Origin: DATFLL01 sp035267785
GTDB lineage: Bacteria > Pseudomonadota > Gammaproteobacteria > DATFLL01
Assembly (NCBI GenBank): GCA_035267785.1
Contig: DATFLL010000028.1
Span: forward strand, 1 to 18,919
Length of the DNA: 18,919 nucleotides
Reading direction: 5' to 3'
A program made the position numbers and the translations under genes. The notes under the pieces are model-generated. The model searched no databases and had not been told where the DNA came from. It worked only from the letters and a program-made list of their open reading frames with translations. Shown piece by piece: positions 13,344 through 18,919 of this stretch (position 1 is the stretch's first letter; each line of letters begins with the position of its first letter).

Positions 13344-14426
13344 TTGAGCACACCCAAACCAGCCCCCGCAGCGCGCCGCGACGATCTGTTTCTGCCCGAC
13401 TTCTGCGGGATACAGATGGTCTTCGCCGTGGTGGTGATCGCCCAATTGCTCGCCTTCCTGCTCGCGCTGGCCCCGCTGAACGGCTTGACGGCCGACCGCT
13501 GGCGCGAGCTGGGGCTGATCTCGCTGTTCGTGCAGTGGGCGGCGCTGACCAGCGCGGGCACGCTGTGCCTGGCCCGCCCACAGCTGGCCCGTCTGAGCAA
13601 CACGGCGGCCGGCCTGGTGGCCTACCTGCTGATGATGCTGGTGCTGGCCATCGTGAGCGAGGCGGCGTTCCATGTCATGGAGCTGTTGGGGGCCGGGCAC
13701 TCTGCCTATTGGCACGCGCACTTTATCGCCCGCAACCTTGCCATGGGCGCCATCATCAATGCGCTGGTCCTACGCTATTTCTTCGTGCAGCACCAGTGGC
13801 GGCGCAACGTGCGCGCCGAGTCCCAGGCCCGTTTGCAGGCACTGCAGTCGCGGATCCGGCCCCATTTCCTCTTCAACAGCATGAACACCATCGCCAGCCT
13901 CGCACGTTCCGACCCGGCGCAGGCCGAAGCGGTCACCGAGAACCTGGCCGACCTGTTTCGTATGAGCCTGAGCGACGTGCGCAACCGCATTTCGCTCGGC
14001 GAAGAACTTGAGCTGTGCCGACGCTATCTATATATCGAAGCCCTGCGACTCGGCGAGCGGCTCGACGTGGCCTGGGACGTCGATGCCTTGCCCACCGATG
14101 CGCTGATCCCGCCGCTGACCCTGCAGCCGCTGCTCGAAAACGCGGTCTACCACGGCATCGAACCGGCCACGGCCGGTGGACGCATCGAGATCAGCGGCCG
14201 CCTCGACGGAGCCGACGTGGACATTCAAATCACCAATCCGGCGCCCGAGGGCACCACCCAGCGGCCCGACGGCAATCGCCTGGCCCTGGACAACACCCGC
14301 GAACGTCTGACCGCCTGCTTCGGCCCCGGGGCCCGCGTCAGCATCGAGGCCGAACAGGGCCTGTACCGCGTGGGCGTGCGCTTCCCCTATCTGAGCCCGG
14401 ACAACCGTCCGGACCGCCCGGCATGA
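13344..14426 (+). CDS. algZ: AlgZ/LytS-type membrane sensor histidine kinase (TTG start)
   Basis: The 360-residue sensor has an N-terminal FLPDFCGIQMVFAVV motif, about four hydrophobic helices (residues 25-145), a HisKA_7TM/LytS-type phosphoacceptor segment RIRPHFLFNSMNTIASL (170-186, His174), and a C-terminal ATPase-like region with N-box LQPLLENAVYHG (260-271) and NRLALDNTRERL (311-322). The G-box normally reads GLGLxN, so ATP binding may be unusual. It should act with the LytTR regulator gene that follows. The start is taken as TTG at 13344 because no in-frame ATG precedes the conserved FLPDFC; AAGGA at 13326-13330 is a rather distant ribosome binding site. The downstream gene overlaps its stop by ATGA. 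The whole pair is homologous to Pseudomonas AlgZ-AlgR by sequence and neighbourhood; the regulon here is unknown. Confidence 0.86.
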   Translation: MSTPKPAPAARRDDLFLPDFCGIQMVFAVVVIAQLLAFLLALAPLNGLTADRWRELGLISLFVQWAALTSAGTLCLARPQLARLSNTAAGLVAYLLMMLVLAIVSEAAFHVMELLGAGHSAYWHAHFIARNLAMGAIINALVLRYFFVQHQWRRNVRAESQARLQALQSRIRPHFLFNSMNTIASLARSDPAQAEAVTENLADLFRMSLSDVRNRISLGEELELCRRYLYIEALRLGERLDVAWDVDALPTDALIPPLTLQPLLENAVYHGIEPATAGGRIEISGRLDGADVDIQITNPAPEGTTQRPDGNRLALDNTRERLTACFGPGARVSIEAEQGLYRVGVRFPYLSPDNRPDRPA

Positions 14427-15166
14427 GAATTTTGGTGGTCGATGACGAACGCCTGGCGCGCGAGCGGCTGCGTAACCTGATCGCCGAGCTCGGGGTCGGC
14501 GAGGTGGTCGGCGAGGCGGCGACCGGCCGCGACGCGCTGGAGATAACCGCACGCCTTGAGCCCGACGTGCTGCTGCTGGATATCCGAATGCCCGGCATGG
14601 ACGGGCTGGAGACGGCCGCGCACCTGGCCAAGGTCGATCACCCGCCGGCGGTGATCTTCACGACCGCCTACGGCGACTATGCGCTGCGGGCCTTCGAAAC
14701 CCAGGCGGTGGACTACCTGCTCAAACCGATCCGCAAGGACCGGCTGGAGCAGGCCCTGCAGGGGGCACGGCGGCTGAACCGGGCCCAGTTGGGCGCGGTC
14801 GAAGAGGCGGGCAACCAGGGGGCGCCGGCACCGCGCGCGCGCACCCACCTGAGCGCGCGTGTGCACGGCGACATACGCCTGGTTCCAATCGAAGAGGTTC
14901 TGTATTTCCAGGCCGATCAAAAGTACGTGACCGTCCGCGACCAACAGGGTCAGGTCTTGATCGAAGAGGCGCTGAAGTCATTGGAGGAGGAGTTCGGCGA
15001 GCGCTTCGTGCGAATCCATCGCAACGCGCTGGTCGCCCGCCGCGCCCTGGAGCGCCTCGAGCGCACGGGGACGGGGCGCTACCAGGTCAAGCTCAAGGGG
15101 ATCGAGGAGCGCCTGGAGGTCAGCCGCCGACACCTCTCGGGACTGCGGCGGCTCATGCGCGGTTAG
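14423..15166 (+). CDS. algR: AlgR-type LytTR response regulator
   Basis: The 247-residue protein has a receiver domain (1-115) with acidic pair Asp7-Asp8, phosphoacceptor Asp53 in LLDIRMPGMDG, and Lys101 in LLKP. A short linker leads to a C-terminal LytTR DNA-binding domain (about 140-247, with EEVLYFQADQKYVTV and FVRIHRNALVARRAL). The ATG at 14423 overlaps the algZ stop (ATGA), so translation is coupled. It should regulate target genes when phosphorylated by the sensor encoded just upstream. In Pseudomonas this regulator controls alginate, motility and virulence functions; the targets here cannot be inferred. hemC usually follows directly, but here an oppositely oriented gene lies between them. 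Confidence 0.93.
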   Translation: MRILVVDDERLARERLRNLIAELGVGEVVGEAATGRDALEITARLEPDVLLLDIRMPGMDGLETAAHLAKVDHPPAVIFTTAYGDYALRAFETQAVDYLLKPIRKDRLEQALQGARRLNRAQLGAVEEAGNQGAPAPRARTHLSARVHGDIRLVPIEEVLYFQADQKYVTVRDQQGQVLIEEALKSLEEEFGERFVRIHRNALVARRALERLERTGTGRYQVKLKGIEERLEVSRRHLSGLRRLMRG

Positions 15167-15215
15167 CCGCGAGGGCAGCGAGGGGCAGGCTCGGCAGGAG
15201 GTCGTCCGTGGAGCG

Positions 15216-15731
15216 TTACAGCTCGGAGAGCTTCGACTCGCCCTGCAAGCGGGCCAGCGAGTTATCGATGGCGTTGTCCAGCTCGCCGCCGTAGAACGCG
15301 GGGGTCGAGATGCCGATCAGCGGTTTGACCAGTTGTTTGCCGTGGGGGTCTAGGAAGACCACCGTCGGCGTGACGCTCACGCGGTAGCGCAGGGAAAACT
15401 TGTCGACGGATATCTTCTTGCCGTCGAAGTCGCGCAGATAGCCGTAGCTGTCGAGCATCACGCGGCGAATGATGACCTTGTCGGTATAGTCACCGCTGAT
15501 GATCATCGGACGAATGTAGTCCGCCTCGAGCTCCTCGCAGTACGAACAGAACTCGGCGGCAAATACCACCATCAGCGGCAGCTTGCGCTTAGCCGCCAAC
15601 TGGCCGTCGGCCTGGAAATTGCCGGCTTCGGGAATGTGGACCTTGGGCGCCTCGTCGGCGCGGACCGCGGGTGCCGCAAAGGCCGCAACGAGGGCCACGA
15701 ACAGGGTCAGAATGTGCAGCGGTCTCAACAT
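15216..15731 (-). CDS. Exported thioredoxin-fold protein with a CSYC motif
   Basis: The 171-residue protein has a signal peptide (about residues 1-25, ending VRA), a thioredoxin-type redox motif CSYC (62-65) after LMVVFAAEF, and a cis-Pro loop VTPTVVFLDPHGK (120-132, Pro122). It should act as a periplasmic thiol-disulfide oxidoreductase, for instance reducing cysteines of proteins such as c-type cytochromes or Sox proteins; it resembles SoxW-like proteins but I cannot assign it firmly. The chosen ATG at 15731 has GGAGA at a good distance; a longer frame to 15932 would include promoter DNA. The -10/-35 pair for this gene lies at 15781-15809. It is inserted in reverse between algR and hemC and converges on algR. 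Confidence 0.83.
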   Translation of the reverse strand: MLRPLHILTLFVALVAAFAAPAVRADEAPKVHIPEAGNFQADGQLAAKRKLPLMVVFAAEFCSYCEELEADYIRPMIISGDYTDKVIIRRVMLDSYGYLRDFDGKKISVDKFSLRYRVSVTPTVVFLDPHGKQLVKPLIGISTPAFYGGELDNAIDNSLARLQGESKLSEL

Positions 15732-15743
15732 GAGCCGTCTCCG

Positions 15744-15759
15744 GTGCCCACTCGGGCAC
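15744..15759 (-). other. Short perfect hairpin just ahead of the thioredoxin ribosome binding site
   Basis: GTGCCC (15744-15749), loop ACTC, GGGCAC (15754-15759) form a perfect six-base-pair stem. On the reverse transcript the hairpin ends directly before the CCGGAGA ribosome binding site of the exported thioredoxin. It could influence initiation or mRNA stability; this is inferred from position only. Confidence 0.35.
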
Positions 15760-15780
15760 GCCGTAGAATGTAATAATGGT

Positions 15781-15809
15781 AGTATAATGGTGTTTTTCGG
15801 GCCTGATAA
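15781..15809 (-). promoter_or_regulatory. Sigma70-type promoter for the exported thioredoxin gene
   Basis: On the reverse strand TTATCA (15804-15809) is followed, after exactly 17 bases, by TATACT (15781-15786). These match the -35 and -10 consensus at four and five of six positions. The predicted start near 15774 leaves a leader of about 43 bases before the ATG at 15731. On the forward strand TATAAT (15783-15788) overlaps it and faces hemC, but has no good -35. Confidence 0.6.
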
Positions 15810-15930
15810 GGTGGCTATATCCCCACGTTTTGGCCGATTAATGTAGTTTTTGGCCTGCCCGGCCGGTGCCGAACCGCAGCAGCCAGACCACGACACCGCA
15901 TCACCACACAGCCGGACGCGCCGCACTGTC

Positions 15931-16863
15931 ATGTCTCAGCAGACCCTTCGCATTGCCACCCGCAAAAGTCCCCTCGCCCTCTGGCAGGCCGAGTTCGTCG
16001 CCGCGCGCCTGCGCGAGCTCCACCCCGACCTGGCGGTCGAGCTGGTCAAGATGAGCACGCAGGGCGACAAGATTCTCGATACGCCGCTGGCCAAGGTCGG
16101 CGGCAAGGGATTGTTCGTCAAAGAGCTCGAGCAAGGGCTTCTCGACGGCACGGCGGACATCGCCGTGCACTCGATGAAGGACGTACCCGTGGAGTTCCCC
16201 GACGGCCTGCACCTGCCGGTGATCTGCCCGCGCGAGGACCCGCGTGACGCCTTCGTCTCCAACACCATCGAGACCTTCGAGGCATTGCCGCCGGGCGCGC
16301 GGGTAGGTACCTCGAGCCTTCGCCGCCAGTGTCAGCTGCGGGCCCTGCGCCCGGATCTGACCATCCTCGACCTGCGGGGCAACGTCGGCACCCGCCTGGA
16401 CAAGCTCGACCGCGGCGACTACGACGCCATCATCCTCGCCGCGGCCGGTCTCAAGCGCCTGGGCCTGAGCGAGCGGGTACGCGAGCACCTCGCCCCCGAC
16501 GTATGCCTGCCGGCGATCGGCCAGGGCGCGGTCGGCATCGAATGCCGGCGCAACGATCCACGCGTCAACGGCCTGCTCGATCCGCTCAACGATCGCACGA
16601 CGGCCATCCGGGTACGCGCCGAACGGGCGATGAACACCCGGCTCCACGGCGGTTGTCAGGTCCCCATCGCCGGCTATGCTGAGATCGAACACGGGGTTAT
16701 CCTGCTCAAGGGGCTGGTCGGGCGTCCCGACGGCACCGAGGTCGTACGCGGCGTCATCAGCGGCCGGCCCGAAGACGCCGATGAGCTGGGCACCGTGCTC
16801 GCCGAGGACCTGCTCTCACGCGGGGCGGGCACCATCCTGGAAGAAGTCTATGCCCAAGGGTGA
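15931..16863 (+). CDS. hemC: HemC, porphobilinogen deaminase (hydroxymethylbilane synthase)
   Basis: The 310-residue protein is a complete HemC. It has RIATRKSPLALWQAEF (7-22), GGKGLFVKELE (57-67), AVHSMKDVP (78-86) with the catalytic Asp84, and LHGGCQVPIAGYA (238-250) with Cys242, which carries the dipyrromethane cofactor; both numbers match E. coli. It joins four porphobilinogens to hydroxymethylbilane in the cytoplasm, the step before HemD. The ATG at 15931 starts the standard N-terminus; a longer frame to 15850 lacks homology. No strong ribosome binding site is seen. hemD begins inside its last codons (14-base overlap), so hemC-hemD-hemX is an operon. Confidence 0.97.
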   Translation: MSQQTLRIATRKSPLALWQAEFVAARLRELHPDLAVELVKMSTQGDKILDTPLAKVGGKGLFVKELEQGLLDGTADIAVHSMKDVPVEFPDGLHLPVICPREDPRDAFVSNTIETFEALPPGARVGTSSLRRQCQLRALRPDLTILDLRGNVGTRLDKLDRGDYDAIILAAAGLKRLGLSERVREHLAPDVCLPAIGQGAVGIECRRNDPRVNGLLDPLNDRTTAIRVRAERAMNTRLHGGCQVPIAGYAEIEHGVILLKGLVGRPDGTEVVRGVISGRPEDADELGTVLAEDLLSRGAGTILEEVYAQG

Positions 16864-17662
16864 GCTGGACAATCTGAGCGTCATGGTCACGCGCCCCGAG
16901 CATCAGGCCGCACACCTGTGCGAGCTGATCGAGCGCGAGGGTGGCCGCCCGCTCCTGTTCCCGGTGCTGGAAATCCTCGAGCCCGAAGACAGCGGCGCCC
17001 TCGTCGATATCGTGGACCGCCTGGACGAATTTGATATCGCCGTCTTCATCAGTCCCAATGCCGTGAACAAAGCGATGAACCTCATCAAGTCGCGCCGCGA
17101 ACTGCCCGCGACGCTCAAGATTGCCGCCGTAGGCAAGAGCAGCGCCAAGGAACTGCGCAACTATCTCGGGCGCGACCCGGATATCTTTCCCAAGCGCAAG
17201 TTCAACAGCGAGGCCCTGCTCGCCATGGATGAGCTCCAGGACGTAGGCGGCCGGCGCGTCGTGATCTTCCGCGGCGACGGCGGGCGCGAGTACCTCGGCG
17301 ACACGCTGCGGGGCCGGGGCGCCGAGGTGGTCTACGCCAACGCCTACCGGCGGGGACGACCCAAGGCGGATGTGGGCAAGCTGCAGCGCGCCTGGGCTCA
17401 CGACGGTATCGACGTAATCACCGTGACCAGCGGCGACGGTCTGCGTAACCTGTTCGACATGGTCGGCAAGCTCGCCCAGCACTGGCTGCGCAAGACCCAG
17501 CTGGTGGTCGTCAGCGAACGGCTCGTGCCACTGGCCCGGGAGCTGGGCTTCAAGCATGATCCGGTCGTAGCCGAGGAGGCCAGCGATGAAGCCCTGATTG
17601 CCGCCATCAAGCGATGGCGTGCCGGGCGTCCGGCCTCCCCATCCTCGAAGGAGCTGGCGTGA
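16850..17662 (+). CDS. hemD: HemD, uroporphyrinogen-III synthase
   Basis: The 270-residue protein has the two-lobed HemD layout. VMVTRPEHQAAHLCELIEREGGRPLLFPVLEI is near the N-terminus, and IAVFISPNAVNKAM and LKIAAVGKSSAKEL follow. The second lobe has VVIFRGDGGREYLGDTLRGRGAEVVYANAYRR and IDVITVTSGDGLRNLF. It closes hydroxymethylbilane with inversion of ring D to give uroporphyrinogen III, the branch point to heme, siroheme and cobalamin. The ATG at 16850 overlaps the 3' end of hemC by 14 bases and has a GAAGAAG ribosome binding site. The stop overlaps the GTG start of hemX (GTGA), so translation of all three is probably coupled. The length is within the range of the family. Confidence 0.94.
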   Translation: MPKGELDNLSVMVTRPEHQAAHLCELIEREGGRPLLFPVLEILEPEDSGALVDIVDRLDEFDIAVFISPNAVNKAMNLIKSRRELPATLKIAAVGKSSAKELRNYLGRDPDIFPKRKFNSEALLAMDELQDVGGRRVVIFRGDGGREYLGDTLRGRGAEVVYANAYRRGRPKADVGKLQRAWAHDGIDVITVTSGDGLRNLFDMVGKLAQHWLRKTQLVVVSERLVPLARELGFKHDPVVAEEASDEALIAAIKRWRAGRPASPSSKELA

Positions 17663-18919
17663 GCGACGAAACCGACAAGCAGCCCGGAAAAGACAGGCCG
17701 GAGCAGGCCGCAGCGAAAGAGACCGGGCCCAGGGCCGAGAAGCCCTCCGGCAGCGGCACATCCGACGCGCAGAGCGCGAAGGAAGCGGGCAAGCAGCCGG
17801 CCAAAGGCGGCGCCAAGGGCGAGAAGTCCAAGCCGGCGACGGCCAAGGGCGCCGGCCCGAAGGGTCCCGAGGCGACGGGCCGGGACACCGGACAAGCGCC
17901 GGCGAAACCGCGCCGCTCGCGCATCGGGCTGTTTCTGGTACTGCTGCTGATCATCGCGGCGGCGGCTGCCGGCGGGGGCGCCTGGTACCTGTGGCAGCGC
18001 CTGCAGCAACAGGACCAGGCTTTCGCCCGGCAGGTCGCGGCGCTCCAAGACAAACTCACGCAGACCCGCTCGGACCAGCGCACCGCCACGACCAAGCTCG
18101 AGAGCCAGCTCCGTGATCTGCGCGAGCGCCAACGCTCGGCCCGGAACGCCATCGAGGTGCTGCGCGCCAAGAGCGGGCGCAGCGAGGCCGAATGGCGGGT
18201 GGCGGAGGCCGAATATCTCATTCGCGTCGCCAATTACCGCCTGGAGCTCGAGCGCGACGTCGGCACGGCACTGGCCGCGCTGCAGGCCGCCGACGAGCGC
18301 CTGCGCCGTGCGGGTGACCCGGCCCTGCTCGAGGCGCGCAAAGAGATCGCCCACGATATCCAATCGCTTCGCTCGGTCGACCAGCCGGACCTGCCCGGCC
18401 TGTCTCTGGCCCTCGGCGGCCTCATCGACGAGGTCGGCAAGCTGCCGTTGAACACGCCGCGGCCCGGGCAGGGGCCGAGCGCCGGCTCGAGCGAAGCCGG
18501 GGGCGCCGCCAAGCCCGAGGCGAACAAGGGCTGGCGCGGCGCGCTCAAAGGAATGTGGCACGAGATCAAGGGTCTGGTGGTCGTACGCCACCCCAAGCAA
18601 GCCACACAGCCGCTGCTGCCGCCGAGCGAGCGCTTCTTCCTGACCGAGAACCTGCGCCTGCAGCTCGAGCAGGCGCGCCTGGCCCTGATGCGCGGCGACG
18701 CGGCCGACTACCGCCAGCGTATCGAGACCGCCCAGCGGTGGATCCGGGCCCATTTCGACGTGGAGGCGCCAGCCACGCGCGGCGCCCTGGATACCCTGGC
18801 GCGCCTGGCCAAACAGGACGTTCACCCGAAGCTGCCCGACATCTCCGCCCCGCTGCGGACCCTCGAGCAATACCGCGCGAAGCTCCACCGCGAAGCGGCC
18901 CCCGGCAAGCGCCAGTCCG
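17659..18919 (+). CDS. hemX: HemX family membrane protein (3' end beyond the window)
   Basis: The frame is open from GTG at 17659 to the end of the window, 420 codons with no stop. A low-complexity hydrophilic N-terminus rich in Lys, Ala, Gly and Pro (about residues 1-85) is followed by one transmembrane helix (about 89-111, IGLFLVLLLIIAAAAAGGGA), a coiled-coil (about 113-165), and the conserved HemX region with EAEYLIRVANYRLEL and RFFLTENLRLQLEQARLALMRGD. HemX is a conserved partner encoded next to hemCD in gammaproteobacteria. It is often annotated as a uroporphyrinogen-III C-methyltransferase, but it lacks that enzyme's fold, and its real role is probably structural or in heme biosynthesis organisation. 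The GTG overlaps the hemD stop. hemY would be expected next, outside the window. Confidence 0.9.
   Translation, partial: MSDETDKQPGKDRPEQAAAKETGPRAEKPSGSGTSDAQSAKEAGKQPAKGGAKGEKSKPATAKGAGPKGPEATGRDTGQAPAKPRRSRIGLFLVLLLIIAAAAAGGGAWYLWQRLQQQDQAFARQVAALQDKLTQTRSDQRTATTKLESQLRDLRERQRSARNAIEVLRAKSGRSEAEWRVAEAEYLIRVANYRLELERDVGTALAALQAADERLRRAGDPALLEARKEIAHDIQSLRSVDQPDLPGLSLALGGLIDEVGKLPLNTPRPGQGPSAGSSEAGGAAKPEANKGWRGALKGMWHEIKGLVVVRHPKQATQPLLPPSERFFLTENLRLQLEQARLALMRGDAADYRQRIETAQRWIRAHFDVEAPATRGALDTLARLAKQDVHPKLPDISAPLRTLEQYRAKLHREAAPGKRQS

Noticed and set aside
15783..15788. Forward hemC promoter with consensus TATAAT
   Set aside because: No -35 match lies 16-18 bases upstream, and the leader to hemC would be about 140 bases. 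It is kept only as a possible element within the divergent promoter finding.
17398..18888. Reverse-strand open frame of 496 codons over hemD and hemX
   Set aside because: It is the antisense shadow of two well-supported genes and shows no family motifs.

Overview
The window is a GC-rich stretch of a bacterial chromosome with densely packed genes on both strands. It most likely comes from a gammaproteobacterium, probably a sulfur oxidiser related to the Chromatiales or Ectothiorhodospiraceae. The placement is inferred from three things: the end of a SoxZ gene at the left edge, c-type cytochrome genes, and the order argH (reverse) | algZ-algR ... hemC-hemD-hemX (forward), which is familiar from Pseudomonas and other gammaproteobacteria. 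I see no phage, transposase, plasmid, CRISPR or tRNA signal. Most genes are recognisable core or accessory metabolism.

Left part (1-4800): the 3' end of soxZ is followed by two adjacent hairpins, the second a good intrinsic terminator. Then come cyaY (frataxin, Fe-S assembly) and a serine esterase. An intergenic region of 268 bases holds seven perfect copies of a 7-base repeat and a long imperfect inverted repeat. A reverse-strand DUF938 methyltransferase diverges from a two-gene cassette in which a diheme cytochrome c fused to a DUF302 domain overlaps, by ATGA, a second exported DUF302 protein. A near-consensus FNR/Anr box sits at about -41.5 from a plausible start site for this cassette, which suggests oxygen-responsive control. 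A soluble PAS protein with a degenerate GGDEF domain follows.

Middle part (4800-11400): reverse-strand genes for an exported four-cysteine protein of unknown function, the potassium transporter Kup, and a six-helix membrane diguanylate cyclase with intact GGEEF and I-site. A 339-base stretch upstream of kup has no convincing gene. Next are a forward thioredoxin-like/HEAT-repeat fusion, a reverse uppP (undecaprenyl-diphosphatase), and an exported protein with a DxDxDGxxD calcium-loop-like motif.

Right part (11400-18919): reverse-strand argH and a MazG-like pyrophosphohydrolase are divergent from algZ-algR, a LytS/LytTR-type two-component pair with ATGA overlap. A reverse-strand exported thioredoxin with a CSYC motif is inserted between algR and the heme genes. 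hemC, hemD and hemX overlap one another and form a forward operon. hemX is cut off by the right end of the window.

Many products meet in heme, iron and redox biology: heme synthesis, c-type cytochromes, frataxin, exported thioredoxins and Sox. I found no clear new multi-gene system. The best candidate for undescribed biology is the cytochrome-DUF302/DUF302 cassette with its FNR-type promoter. The repeats and the thioredoxin-HEAT protein come next.
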